The notes under the pieces were generated by a model, which saw nothing but the letters and a program-made list of their open reading frames with translations, did not search any database and was not told the origin of the DNA. This document shows positions 27,909 to 37,149 of a stretch of 64,000 nt of DNA, one piece after another. Position 1 is the first letter of the stretch. Every line of letters starts with the position of its first letter. A program made the translations under genes and the position numbers. Origin of the DNA: an uncultured Tateyamaria sp. (lineage in GTDB: Bacteria > Pseudomonadota > Alphaproteobacteria > Rhodobacterales > Rhodobacteraceae); the NCBI RefSeq assembly GCF_947487805.1, contig NZ_CANKXW010000002.1, positions 434,001 through 498,000 on the forward strand, written 5' to 3'.

Positions 27909-29252
27909 TTACACAGAGGGTCCTATCTGCATCGCGCTGCCATCGTTGAAGCGGCTCAATCGGAACCTGGTCAGATCATGGCCCGCTTTGTCGCCCGTGA
28001 CCAGAGCCGCGAGGATCTTTCCCATGCCCGGCCCGATCCCGAATCCGTGACCGCTCATCCCGGTGCCGATGGTCAGGCCGGGAATGTCTGCCACACGGTC
28101 CACCACGGGCACCACATCCGGCATCGTGTCAATCATCCCCGCCCAGGCAGAGGCAATACGAACCGGGCCGATCTCCGGGAAAAGCGCTGCAAAGTCGCGG
28201 GTCAGCGCCTTGACCTTGGCCCTGTTCGGCGCAGGGTTCAAAATCCGCATGCGCTCGAACGGGCTCTGCTCCTCTGCACCCCAGCGCCGCGCCGTGCCCC
28301 AGGCGTCGGGAAATCCACGCGGTGCGGCAGGCAGCAACCGGGTGCCGAACGGGTCAGCACGCAGCTGCGCCAGGTATTTCGGCAAGGCCCGAAACGCATC
28401 CGGCCCCACGAACAGCTCGTGAAACCCGCCCGCGGCCAGCGAATACCCGCCATCGGCACGCGGGCGAAACGCAATCCGGTCATCGGTCGCCGCACCGGGA
28501 TGCACCACAGGCAAAGGCGCGGTCGCAGCCACGGTGGCTCGCACCGAAAGCTGCGGAATGGCAACGCCGTGCCGCCGCAGGAACAGACCGGACCACGCCC
28601 CGCCCGCCACCACCACGTCCGGTGCAGCAATCCGGCCCTGTTCGGTGATGACACCGGCGACGCGCCCCGCCGCAATGTCCAGCGCCCGCACAGCACAATT
28701 CTCGACAATCACCGCCCCCGCCCGCGCGGCGATCCCGGCCAGCGCAGGCACCGCCACCCAGGGCTCGGCGCGCATGTCGCTCGGGGTGTGCAACGCACCG
28801 GCATAGCTGCGGGACATGCCGGGAATGAGTGCCGCCGTTTCCGCCCCCGACAGCAACCGACTATCCACCCCGGCGGCCTTTGCATGGGGCAACCAGGCCG
28901 CGTACTCCTCCATCTCCGCCGCCTTCACCGCCAGATAGGTCACACCACCCGTGGTCAGCCCGATATCCACATTTGTCTGACTGGCAAGCACCCGCCAAAG
29001 CCGGTTGGCCTCTGCCATGATGGGCAGTTCATCCGGATCGCGCCCCTGTTGCCGGATCCAACCCCAATTGCGCGACGACTGCTCGCCCGCAATGCGCCCC
29101 TTCTCCAGCAGCACAACATGCTGCCCACCCTGCGCCAGATAGAGCGCGGTGCACACCCCGATCACCCCGCCACCAATCACAACCACGTCCGCCCTTACGG
29201 GATGGGGCCCGGGCCACGTCACCGGCGACGCGTCAGAAATAGGAAAAGTCAC
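27909..29252 (-). CDS. FAD-dependent oxidoreductase, DadA/glycine-oxidase type
   Basis: 447 aa. The dinucleotide-binding motif VVVIGGGVIGVCTALYLAQG near residue 24, LLEKGRIAGEQSSRNWG, and GLTIGTGMSGHGFGIGPGMG at the C-terminus mark the D-amino-acid oxidase/DadA family. It should deaminate a D- or N-substituted amino acid to a keto acid. Grouping with M20 hydrolases and a peptide importer suggests it works on amino acids released from imported amides (inference). A hairpin element separates it from argE upstream. Confidence 0.85.
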   Translation of the reverse strand: MTFPISDASPVTWPGPHPVRADVVVIGGGVIGVCTALYLAQGGQHVVLLEKGRIAGEQSSRNWGWIRQQGRDPDELPIMAEANRLWRVLASQTNVDIGLTTGGVTYLAVKAAEMEEYAAWLPHAKAAGVDSRLLSGAETAALIPGMSRSYAGALHTPSDMRAEPWVAVPALAGIAARAGAVIVENCAVRALDIAAGRVAGVITEQGRIAAPDVVVAGGAWSGLFLRRHGVAIPQLSVRATVAATAPLPVVHPGAATDDRIAFRPRADGGYSLAAGGFHELFVGPDAFRALPKYLAQLRADPFGTRLLPAAPRGFPDAWGTARRWGAEEQSPFERMRILNPAPNRAKVKALTRDFAALFPEIGPVRIASAWAGMIDTMPDVVPVVDRVADIPGLTIGTGMSGHGFGIGPGMGKILAALVTGDKAGHDLTRFRLSRFNDGSAMQIGPSV

Positions 29253-29288
29253 ATCACATCTCCGAAACCGTTGCCCACCGGGTGCGAG

Positions 29289-29342
29289 GGTCGGCGGGTG
29301 GGCGCCTTTTGGCCGCAGGCCAAAACAGACCAGCCACCGACC
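29289..29342. repeat. Palindromic element A (long hairpin)
   Basis: Core TTTTGGCC-GCA-GGCCAAAA (29307-29325), enclosed by outer arms GGTCGG (29289-29294) and CCGACC (29337-29342). Related in layout and sequence to the elements at 37.1 and 60.6 kb. It lies between the ArgE-type gene and the oxidase gene of the same operon, so it may set relative expression or terminate partly. Confidence 0.5.
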
Positions 29343-30502
29343 TAAACCAGACGTGCCACAAGATCACGCATGAACGCATGGCCTGCCTCGAACTGGGCCA
29401 CGGTAATAAACTCATTGGGCTGATGCGCCTGCGCGATATCCCCCGGACCGCATACCACGGCAGAGTACCCCGCCGCCTGAAACTGCCCGGCCTCCGTGCC
29501 GTAACTGACCACATGCGTGCCATTGTCCCCGGTGATGGCCCGCGCCAGCGCCTCTGCCGCACCGTCCGGCTCCGGCTGCAACGGGGGCACGTTGAACCGC
29601 GTGTCGATCGCGATGCGGGTGTCGGGATGGATGGCTTGCATGCCGCGCTCCACCTCTGCCACATGGGCCAGATACGCTTCTTTCAGCGCCACGACATCGT
29701 CCCCCGGCACGGCCCGGAAATCCATCGAGAATTTGCAGGACTTCGCCGTGATATTGTGCGCCGTGCCGCCCTGGACCTGCCCCACATGCCACGTGGTATA
29801 GGGCGGATCGAACATCGCCGCGAGGGCCGAGGGCATGGCCGCCGCATTCTCGGCATTGCGGTGATTGGCAAAATCGATGACCTTCGCCCCTTCGAGGATC
29901 GCGCTCACCCCTTGCGGCAAGAGCGACGAATGCACCTCGAACCCGACCACATGGGTGTCGAACCCCTGCCCGCCCTTGTGGCCCGTGACGGCCTTCATCA
30001 TCGAAGGCTCGCCCACGATCACCGGACCACCCTTGGGCACCACACCTTGCATCGCCTCAATCATCGGCGGTGCGCCAAGACAGCCGATCTCCTCGTCAAA
30101 GCTCAGCGCCAGTTGCATGGGCGTGCTGACCCCGGCGTGATGCGCCTCGACCAGCGCCCAGATGGCAAGCGCATCAAAACCCTTCATGTCACAGGTGCCG
30201 CGGCCGAAATACTTGGCCTCCCGTTCGGTCACCACAAACGGGTCCGTATCCCACGGTTGACCATCCACCGGCACCACGTCCGTGTGTCCCGACAAAACCA
30301 CCGCGCCCTCGACCTCGGGTCCCACATGGGCAAAGAGCGCAGCCTTGGGCTGTTCGGGATGATAATACCTGTGCGACGTGATCCCGTGCCCGGCGAGATA
30401 GTCCTCGACCCAATCAACAAGCGGCAGGTTGCTGTCCCGGCTCACGGTCGGAAAGCTGATCAGCTTGGTCATAAGCTCGAGCGGCGTCAGGCGCACAGTC
30501 AC
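29342..30502 (-). CDS. argE: Acetylornithine deacetylase-type M20 peptidase (ArgE/DapE family)
   Basis: 386 aa. LSGHTDVVPVDGQPWDTDP holds the metal-binding His-x-Asp and GRGTCDMKGFDALAIW the second site; the catalytic Glu is in ALSFDEEIGCLGAP. This matches the ArgE subgroup of M20. In this setting (peptide transporter, M20D hydrolases, oxidase) it may remove acyl groups from scavenged compounds rather than serve arginine synthesis, so the symbol reflects family, not proven role. Overlaps the SDR gene by 4 nt. Confidence 0.85.
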   Translation of the reverse strand: MTVRLTPLELMTKLISFPTVSRDSNLPLVDWVEDYLAGHGITSHRYYHPEQPKAALFAHVGPEVEGAVVLSGHTDVVPVDGQPWDTDPFVVTEREAKYFGRGTCDMKGFDALAIWALVEAHHAGVSTPMQLALSFDEEIGCLGAPPMIEAMQGVVPKGGPVIVGEPSMMKAVTGHKGGQGFDTHVVGFEVHSSLLPQGVSAILEGAKVIDFANHRNAENAAAMPSALAAMFDPPYTTWHVGQVQGGTAHNITAKSCKFSMDFRAVPGDDVVALKEAYLAHVAEVERGMQAIHPDTRIAIDTRFNVPPLQPEPDGAAEALARAITGDNGTHVVSYGTEAGQFQAAGYSAVVCGPGDIAQAHQPNEFITVAQFEAGHAFMRDLVARLV

Positions 30503-31194
30503 AATCGGTATCCTCCGGAAACGGTCAAAACCTCGCCGGTCACAAAGGACGCAGCATCGCTCAGCAAAAATCGCACGGCCTGCGCAATGTCTTCGGGCTG
30601 GCCCATACGGCCGAGTGCGGTCATATCGACGAAGGCCTGTTTCAACACCTCATCGCGGCCCGCATCCGGCACATCGATGGCGCCCGGAGCGACTGCGTTG
30701 ATGCGAATGCCCCGCGGCCCCAGCTCCTTTGCGGCGCCACGCGTCCACAGATCCAGCGCAGCCTTGCTTGCACCATACATCGCGGCCCCCATAGGCGGCA
30801 GGACAGCGTTCACGGAGGAGATGCTGACCATGGCCGCTCCGCGCTGCAAATGCGGCTGTGCCGCGGCCAGCAACCCCTGTGCGGCAAAGAGGTTGACGTC
30901 GAACATCGCGCGGTAATCCGCAGGCGTATAGGCGTCGAGCGGTGAAGTCGAAATGTCGCCGGCATTGTGCACGATGGCATCGATCCGACCATAGCGATCC
31001 AAACAGGCCGACACGATCTGGCAAGGCACATGCGCGTCCGTCAGATCCCCCTGCACCGTCGCCACGCCTGCGGGCGGTTCCGGTCGGGTTGTGTTGTAGT
31101 GCACCAGCACATCGCAATCGGCCGCGAGGTCAACGACAATAGCCGCCCCAATCCCGCGCGCCCCGCCGGTGACCAGAACGGCCTTGCGTGCCAT
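30499..31194 (-). CDS. Short-chain dehydrogenase/reductase
   Basis: 231 aa classical SDR: cofactor motif VTGGARGIGAAI at the N-terminus, HNAGD (NAG-type) and the catalytic YGASK with an upstream serine (VSISSVNAV). NAD(P)-dependent oxidation or reduction of an unknown alcohol or carbonyl. Its start lies 1 nt after the transporter ATPase stop and its end overlaps argE, so it is a member of the peptide-scavenging operon. Confidence 0.88.
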   Translation of the reverse strand: MARKAVLVTGGARGIGAAIVVDLAADCDVLVHYNTTRPEPPAGVATVQGDLTDAHVPCQIVSACLDRYGRIDAIVHNAGDISTSPLDAYTPADYRAMFDVNLFAAQGLLAAAQPHLQRGAAMVSISSVNAVLPPMGAAMYGASKAALDLWTRGAAKELGPRGIRINAVAPGAIDVPDAGRDEVLKQAFVDMTALGRMGQPEDIAQAVRFLLSDAASFVTGEVLTVSGGYRL

Positions 31195-31195
31195 G

Positions 31196-33028
31196 TCAGT
31201 ACCCGCTGTCGGTTGTCAGGACAAAATGGCCCGGCTCCACCTCGTCGTATTCAGACGGCGCAGGCTCGTATTCGACCGGGTGGATCGGCGACGGGATCGG
31301 TTTGAAGTTCAAATCCTTCTCGGCCTTGCGCTGGCGTGGGTCCGCGATCGGCACGGCTTTCATCAGAGCCTGAGTATAGGGATGCTGCGGATTCTCGAAC
31401 AGCCGCGCCCGCGGGCCCATTTCGACAATGCGGCCCAGATACATGACGCCAACATGGTGGCTGACCCGTTCGACGACGGCCATGTCGTGGCTGATGAACA
31501 GGAATGACAGATCCATTTCCGCCTGCAATTCCATCATCAGGTTCAACACCTGCGCCTGTACCGACACGTCAAGGGCGGACACGGCCTCGTCCGCGATGAT
31601 CAGCTTGGGGTTCAGGGCCAGCGCGCGTGCAATCGCGACCCGCTGACGCTGCCCGCCCGACAGCTCGTGTGGGTACCGGCGCATGAAGCTGCGCGGCAGC
31701 TCCACCCGGTCAAACAGCATCTCGACCCGTTTGCGCCCTTCCTCGCCCTTGAACATGCCAAAGTTGTGCATCGGTTCGGCCACCTGATCGGCCAGCTGCA
31801 TCTGCGGGTTCAGCGAGGCAAACGGATCCTGAAAGATCATCTGCATGTCGACCCGCGCCCGGCGCAGATCACGATCATTAAGCGCCATGATGTCGGTATC
31901 GCCCAGCCGGATCTCGCCCGCCTGCGGTTCAACGAGGCGCAGGATCGACCGGCCCGCGGACGACTTGCCACAGCCGCTCTCGCCCACGAGGCTCAGCGTC
32001 TGGCCCTTGTTGATGGTGAACGACACGTCCTCGACCGCATGCACATTGGCCACGAGTCGCCGGAAAAATCCGCCGCGCACGGGAAATCGCGTGGTCAGCC
32101 CCTTGACCTTGAGCAGCGGTGTATCGGTGCCCGGGATCGGTTTGATTTCGTCCTGATTGCGCCCCATCAGCTTCATCGGTTCGGGATGTGCCTTGCCGCG
32201 CATTTCGCCCAGTTTGGGCACCGCGGCCAGCAGCGCCTTGGTGTAGGGGTGCTGGGGGTTCTCGAAAATCTGTTCGACGGGCCCCTCTTCGACCTTGTTG
32301 CCGCGGAACATCACGACGACGCGGTCCGCCATCTGTGCCACGACAGCCATGTCGTGGGTGATGAACATGACCGCCGTGCCGGTCTCGCGTTTCAGGCGGT
32401 CCATCAGCGCGAGGATCTCGGCCTGGATCGTGACATCAAGCGCCGTCGTCGGCTCGTCCGCGATCAGCAGGCGCGGCTCGCACGCGAGGGCCATTGCGAT
32501 CACCACACGTTGCCGCATGCCACCGGACAATTCGTGCGGGTATTGCCGCAGACGCCGTTCAGGCTCGGGGATACGGACTTGTTGCAATAGGGCGAGCGCG
32601 CGTTCCTCGGCCTGCCCCTTGCTGAGGCCTTTGTGCAGGCGCAGCCCCTCGGTCAGTTGCCGACCCACCGTGAACACGGGGTTAAGCGCCGTCATCGGCT
32701 CCTGAAAGATCATTCCGATCTCGTTGCCGCGAATGGTGCGCATCAGGTCCTGTTCGGTTTCCGCGAGATCAACAGCATCCGCATCCTTGCGATCAAACAC
32801 CAGCCGCCCACCCGCAATCTGGCCACCACCAAATTCGACCAACCGCATCAGCGACAGTGACGACACGGACTTGCCGGATCCGGATTCGCCCACGACGCAG
32901 ACGGTCTCGCCCGCATTAATCTCGAAAGAGACATCTTCGACACCGACGACAGGGCCGTCCTTGGTCTGGAATTCGACCCTCAGCCCCTGAATGCTGGCAA
33001 TCGGCGAACTGTCTGTGTGATCAAGCAT
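31196..33028 (-). CDS. Fused double ATP-binding subunit of a peptide/opine-type ABC transporter
   Basis: 610 aa containing two complete ABC ATPase domains in one chain, equivalent to a DppD-DppF fusion. First Walker A GESGSGKS at 47-54 with signature LSGGMRQRV; second Walker A GESGCGKS in the C-terminal half with signature LSGGQRQRV; both have the oligopeptide-type C-terminal extensions (NPQHPYTKALL, NPQHPYTQALM). The ATG at 33028 follows GGGG at about 6 nt; a second ATG at 33034 is too close to that site. It energises the permeases encoded divergently. Confidence 0.93.
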   Translation of the reverse strand: MLDHTDSSPIASIQGLRVEFQTKDGPVVGVEDVSFEINAGETVCVVGESGSGKSVSSLSLMRLVEFGGGQIAGGRLVFDRKDADAVDLAETEQDLMRTIRGNEIGMIFQEPMTALNPVFTVGRQLTEGLRLHKGLSKGQAEERALALLQQVRIPEPERRLRQYPHELSGGMRQRVVIAMALACEPRLLIADEPTTALDVTIQAEILALMDRLKRETGTAVMFITHDMAVVAQMADRVVVMFRGNKVEEGPVEQIFENPQHPYTKALLAAVPKLGEMRGKAHPEPMKLMGRNQDEIKPIPGTDTPLLKVKGLTTRFPVRGGFFRRLVANVHAVEDVSFTINKGQTLSLVGESGCGKSSAGRSILRLVEPQAGEIRLGDTDIMALNDRDLRRARVDMQMIFQDPFASLNPQMQLADQVAEPMHNFGMFKGEEGRKRVEMLFDRVELPRSFMRRYPHELSGGQRQRVAIARALALNPKLIIADEAVSALDVSVQAQVLNLMMELQAEMDLSFLFISHDMAVVERVSHHVGVMYLGRIVEMGPRARLFENPQHPYTQALMKAVPIADPRQRKAEKDLNFKPIPSPIHPVEYEPAPSEYDEVEPGHFVLTTDSGY

Positions 33029-33320
33029 GCGCATCCCCGGTTTTGAGCCATTTTGACCCGTTCCTGTCAAAGACTGGGCGAAGGTCGAGGCACTGTCAAA
33101 CCCAAGCGCACGAAATTCGCGATTGACCGCACGCAACGCTTGCAATTTCGCCAAAGTCTGTTTCGATATCGGCGTGTGCTTGGGGGGCCAAGTGTAAAAA
33201 TCGCGGGGAAACCGTGGGTTACCTTGAACAGTGCAAACCTCCCAACGCTGAATTGTGCTGCTGCAAATGCGGCATCTACCTGACGTGCGGGCGCGCCCGC
33301 CGTCCAACAAGGAGTATGAC
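33029..33320. promoter_or_regulatory. Divergent intergenic region of the peptide transporter locus
   Basis: 292 bp with no convincing gene. It must hold promoters for both the minus-strand catabolic operon and the plus-strand transporter operon. I see a 12-bp perfect palindrome CGGGCGCGCCCG (33288-33299) in the leader of the binding-protein gene and an AAGGAG ribosome site at 33309-33314. No -10/-35 pair was convincing. Confidence 0.4.
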
Positions 33321-35024
33321 ATGACAATGAAAACCCTACTTATGGGTGCTGTGGCTACGGCCGCGCTTGCGCCGGCGGCCTTTGCCGAGCGTGGAGCCGA
33401 CGGCGAGGTCAGCATCATTTATTGGCAAGCGCCGTCCATCCTGAACCCGTATCTTTCCGGCGGAACCAAGGATGTGGAATCGGCCAGCCTCGTGGTGGAA
33501 CCTCTCGCCCGCTACAACGAAGTCGGCGTCATGGTGCCCTTCCTTGCGGCGGAAATCCCCACTGTTGAAAACGGCGGCGTCAGCGAAGACCTGACAACCA
33601 TCACATGGAAAATTGCCGACGGCATGCTGTGGTCCGATGGCACCCCGGTGACATCGGCAGACGTGAAATTCACTGCGGAATACTGCATGCACCCCGAAGG
33701 CGGTTGTGCACAGGCGGCATTCTTTGACGGCGTTGAAAACGTCGAAGCGCTGGACGACAGCACCGTCAAGGTCACGTTCAACCAGCCCAAGCCCAACCCC
33801 TATGGCCCGTTCGTGGGCGGCCAATCGCCCATCATTCAGGCGGCCCAGTTTGCCGACTGCCTTGGTGCCAAGGCACCCGAGTGCACCGAAGCGAACTTTA
33901 ACCCCATCGGCACCGGCCCGTTTGTGGTGGACGATTTCCGCCCCAACGACGTGATCCAGTATTCCGCGAACCCCAACTACCGTGACCCGGCCAAGCCTGC
34001 CTTTGCCAAGGTGACTTTCAAGGGCGGCGGTGATGCGACGGCTGCGGGCCGTGCGGTTCTGGAAACCGGCGAATTTGACTATGCCTGGAACCTGCAACTC
34101 GCACCCGACGTGATTGCGCGCATGGAAGAAGGCGGCAAAGGCAAGGCCATCGCAGGCTTTGGCCCGCTGGTGGAACGTCTGGAAATGAACCTGACGAATC
34201 CGTCTGCGGACCTGCCGCCAGAGACACGGTCGACCGTGGCCGAGCCGCACCCGTTCCTGTCGGACATCAACGTGCGCAAGGCGCTGTCCATGGCCATCGA
34301 CCGCCCGCTTCTGGTTGAAGTCGGCTATGGCAAGGCTGGTAAAGTCACCTGTGACCTCGTGCCTGCGCCCGCCATGTTCGCCTCTGGCGATCAGCACTGC
34401 GCCACGCAGGACATCGACGGCGCCAAGGCCCTGCTGGACGAAGCCGGTTGGACCGACAGCGACGGTGACGGTGTGCGCGACAAGGACGGCGTCAAGCTGA
34501 GCATCCTGTACCAGACCTCGACCAACGCCGTCCGTCAGGACTTCCAGGCGCTGATCAAGCAGTGGTGGAGCGAAATCGGTGTTGAAACCGAGCTGCGCAA
34601 CCTCGATGCGTCCGTCTTCTTTGGCGGTGATCCCGGTTCGCCCGACACGTTCCAGAAGTTCTATGCGGACGTGGAAATGTATGCCAACACCTTCAACGGC
34701 ACCGACCCCCAGCAATATCTGGCGGCCTACCGTTGCGGCGGCGAGCCCAAGCCATCGAGCCAGTGGCAGGGTGAGAACATCAACCGTTTCTGCGATCCCG
34801 CCTATGACGAGCTGATCGACGAGCTGGCCCGGACCGGCGAAATCGAAAAGCGCGCCGAAATCGCGATCAAGATGAACAACATGCTGACCAAAGACAGCTT
34901 TACCATCGTGCCGCTTGTGCACCGTGGTCGTGTGTCGGCCCATGCCAACTCGCTGGGCGGCGTCATCCTGAACGTCTGGGACAGTGAATTGTGGAACGTG
35001 GCCGACTGGTACCGCGTGAAGTAA
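33321..35024 (+). CDS. Peptide/opine-type ABC transporter, periplasmic solute-binding protein
   Basis: 567 aa, SBP family 5. Signal peptide MTMKTLLMGAVATAALAPAAFA with likely cleavage after AFA. The mature part has the SLVVEPLARYNEVGVMVPFL opening and TSADVKFTAEYC typical of DppA/OppA-like proteins. Ribosome site AAGGAG lies seven bases before the ATG. Binds a small peptide or amide in the periplasm and delivers it to the two permeases downstream. Confidence 0.93.
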   Translation: MTMKTLLMGAVATAALAPAAFAERGADGEVSIIYWQAPSILNPYLSGGTKDVESASLVVEPLARYNEVGVMVPFLAAEIPTVENGGVSEDLTTITWKIADGMLWSDGTPVTSADVKFTAEYCMHPEGGCAQAAFFDGVENVEALDDSTVKVTFNQPKPNPYGPFVGGQSPIIQAAQFADCLGAKAPECTEANFNPIGTGPFVVDDFRPNDVIQYSANPNYRDPAKPAFAKVTFKGGGDATAAGRAVLETGEFDYAWNLQLAPDVIARMEEGGKGKAIAGFGPLVERLEMNLTNPSADLPPETRSTVAEPHPFLSDINVRKALSMAIDRPLLVEVGYGKAGKVTCDLVPAPAMFASGDQHCATQDIDGAKALLDEAGWTDSDGDGVRDKDGVKLSILYQTSTNAVRQDFQALIKQWWSEIGVETELRNLDASVFFGGDPGSPDTFQKFYADVEMYANTFNGTDPQQYLAAYRCGGEPKPSSQWQGENINRFCDPAYDELIDELARTGEIEKRAEIAIKMNNMLTKDSFTIVPLVHRGRVSAHANSLGGVILNVWDSELWNVADWYRVK

Positions 35025-35035
35025 TCCTGACCATG

Positions 35036-35057
35036 GGGTGGGCAGCATTGCCCACCC
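35036..35057 (+). repeat. Intercistronic stem-loop
   Basis: Perfect 9-bp stem GGGTGGGCA / TGCCCACCC with a GCAT loop, in the 88-bp gap between the binding-protein gene and the first permease gene. Hairpins in this place typically protect the abundant binding-protein mRNA and lower permease expression; that role is inferred here. Confidence 0.6.
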
Positions 35058-35112
35058 TACCCCGGTTTCAGACCAAGATATAAAAAGACCTCCGCAAAAG
35101 GACTGGCCCCTT

Positions 35113-36120
35113 ATGCTGACCTTCACAATACGCCGGTTGATCCTGTCGATCCCGACGCTTTTGTTCATCAGCCTTGTTATTTTCCTGTTGCTGCAACTCG
35201 CCCCCGGCGATCCCATGGCACAGGTCCCGCTGACCGTTCCGCCCGAAGTCAAAGAGAAGATGCGCGAGGCGCTTGGCCTCGGCCAACCGATCCATGTGCA
35301 GTACTGGAAATGGATTGTGCAGTTCTTCTGGATCGAACCTCAGGTGCTGATCGATCACTGGTTCGGCACCTCTTTTGCCGAAGGCAAGCAGCGCGTGATT
35401 TCCTGGCAGACGCGCAGTCCCGTTATGGACATCGTGGTTCAGCGTATTCCCCAGACGCTGTGGGTGGTCGGCCTGTCCTATGTGGTGGGCATTCTGATCG
35501 CCCTGCCCATCGGGATTTACTCCGCCTACAAGCAGTATTCGGTGTTCGACCAGACCGGCACTTTCATCACGATGATCGGGTTCTCCATCCCGCCGTTTTT
35601 CACCGGGCCGCTGCTGATCGTGATCTTTTCGGTGCAACTGGGGTGGTTTCCGTCAATCTACGACACCACCCATGTGGTCACCGACTGGGCGAGCTTCAAA
35701 GTGCAGTTCATGCAGATGATCATGCCGGTCATGGTTCTGGCCCTGCAGACCACCGCACAGCTCAGCCGCTATATGCGGTCTTCCATGCTCGACAACCTTG
35801 GGCAGGATTACGTGCGCACCGCGCGCGCCAAGGGCCTGCGTGAAGGCGTTGTGGTCATGGTCCACGTGCTGCGCAACTCGATGATCCCGGTGATCACGGT
35901 TATTGCGCTGGGTGTGCCGTCGATCTTTGGCGGTGCGATCATCACCGAGAACGTCTTCAAGGTGAACGGGATCGGGCAATTGCTGCTCACCGCGCTTTTT
36001 GCCAATGACATCCCCATGGTGATGACGCTCACCTTTATCTTCGCGATCCTGATCGTGCTCTTCAACCTCATTGCCGACGTACTCTACGGCGTGCTCGACC
36101 CGAGGATCCGCTATGACTGA
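35113..36120 (+). CDS. Peptide ABC transporter permease 1 (DppB-like)
   Basis: 335 aa inner-membrane protein with about six hydrophobic segments, beginning with the DppB-type helix FTIRRLILSIPTLLFISLVI followed by QLAPGDPM. The ATPase-coupling loop is ARTARAKGLREGVVVMVHVL. The ATG at 35113 gives the conserved N-terminus; upstream in-frame codons run through the stem-loop and are not family-like. Overlaps permease 2 by 8 nt. Confidence 0.93.
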   Translation: MLTFTIRRLILSIPTLLFISLVIFLLLQLAPGDPMAQVPLTVPPEVKEKMREALGLGQPIHVQYWKWIVQFFWIEPQVLIDHWFGTSFAEGKQRVISWQTRSPVMDIVVQRIPQTLWVVGLSYVVGILIALPIGIYSAYKQYSVFDQTGTFITMIGFSIPPFFTGPLLIVIFSVQLGWFPSIYDTTHVVTDWASFKVQFMQMIMPVMVLALQTTAQLSRYMRSSMLDNLGQDYVRTARAKGLREGVVVMVHVLRNSMIPVITVIALGVPSIFGGAIITENVFKVNGIGQLLLTALFANDIPMVMTLTFIFAILIVLFNLIADVLYGVLDPRIRYD

Positions 36121-37087
36121 TCAAACCGCAGCAGACCCCTATGCCGCCTTGCAGGACAAGGAACCGCCAAAGGCGCCACGCAGCCAGTGGAAAGACGTCT
36201 GGGACCAGTTCAAGCACCACAAGGGGGCCCTGTTCGGTGGCGGGTTCCTGGTCTTTATCACGCTGGCGGTGATCCTTGGGCCCTACATCTGGCAGGTCGA
36301 TCCGCAAAAGCTGGACATCCGCAACAAGGACATGCGCCCGATCTACGTGGCGCTCTGGGACGGCACGGCCAAAACAGGCTGGTTCCGGCCACTAGGCACC
36401 GACAACCTTGGGCGGGACATCCTCGCCAACCTGATCGCAGGGGGGCGTGCCTCCATGGCGGTGGGGTGGGCCGCAATGGTGCTGGCCCTGTTGATCGGCA
36501 CATCCGTGGGGGTGGTCTCCGGCTACTTCAAAAAGGCGGATTTCTGGCTCATGCGCTTTACAGACCTGGTGCTGTCACTGCCAATCCTGCCGCTGCTTCT
36601 GGTCGCCGTGACCCTGTTCCGTGAACCACTGCGCGCCAATTTCGGCCCCGAAGGCGGCATGTTCATCCTGATTGTGTCGGTGGTGGGCCTCACCTCATGG
36701 ATGCAGACCGCTCGGATCGTGCGCGGCGATATCCTGGCCCTCAAGGAACGCGAATTTATCCTCGCGGCGCGCTCTATCGGCACCACGTCGGGCAAGATCA
36801 TTCGCCGTCATTTGCTGCCCAATGTCGTGTCCCCGATCATGGTGTCGGCCACTCTCGGCCTGGCCACAGCGATCATCACCGAAAGCGCGCTCAGCTTCTT
36901 GGGCGTGGGCTTTCCGTCGGACTTCCCGACATGGGGCAAGCTCTTGGCCGACAGCGTGCAGCGAATGGAGCAGTACCCCGAACGGGTGATCCTGCCGGGT
37001 ATCCTGATTTCGCTGACAGTGCTGGGCGTGAATTACCTGGGCGACGGCTTGAGGGACGCGCTGGATCCGCGAATCCGCGGCCGCTAA
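36113..37087 (+). CDS. Peptide ABC transporter permease 2 (DppC-like)
   Basis: 324 aa. A cytoplasmic N-terminal stretch precedes the first membrane helix (FGGGFLVFITLAVILGPYI), then PLGTDNLGRDILANLIAGGR, a hallmark of DppC/OppC permeases, and the coupling loop AARSIGTTSGKIIRRHLLPN. Pairs with permease 1 to form the channel. The transcription unit ends at palindromic element B. Confidence 0.93.
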   Translation: MTDQTAADPYAALQDKEPPKAPRSQWKDVWDQFKHHKGALFGGGFLVFITLAVILGPYIWQVDPQKLDIRNKDMRPIYVALWDGTAKTGWFRPLGTDNLGRDILANLIAGGRASMAVGWAAMVLALLIGTSVGVVSGYFKKADFWLMRFTDLVLSLPILPLLLVAVTLFREPLRANFGPEGGMFILIVSVVGLTSWMQTARIVRGDILALKEREFILAARSIGTTSGKIIRRHLLPNVVSPIMVSATLGLATAIITESALSFLGVGFPSDFPTWGKLLADSVQRMEQYPERVILPGILISLTVLGVNYLGDGLRDALDPRIRGR

Positions 37088-37095
37088 AAAATGCG

Positions 37096-37146
37096 GGATG
37101 GCGGGCGGGGCGTCTTTGGCACAGCCAAAGCGCGTCCGACCCGGCA
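37096..37146. terminator. Palindromic element B, bidirectional terminator candidate
   Basis: Stem CTTTGGC-ACA-GCCAAAG (37114-37130) set in a G/C-rich frame (GGGCGGGGCGT left, GCGCGTCCGACC right). It lies between the convergent permease and DUF3422 genes. Close relative of the element at 60.6 kb. There is no U-tract, so it is not a textbook intrinsic terminator. Confidence 0.5.
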
Positions 37147-37149
37147 CCC

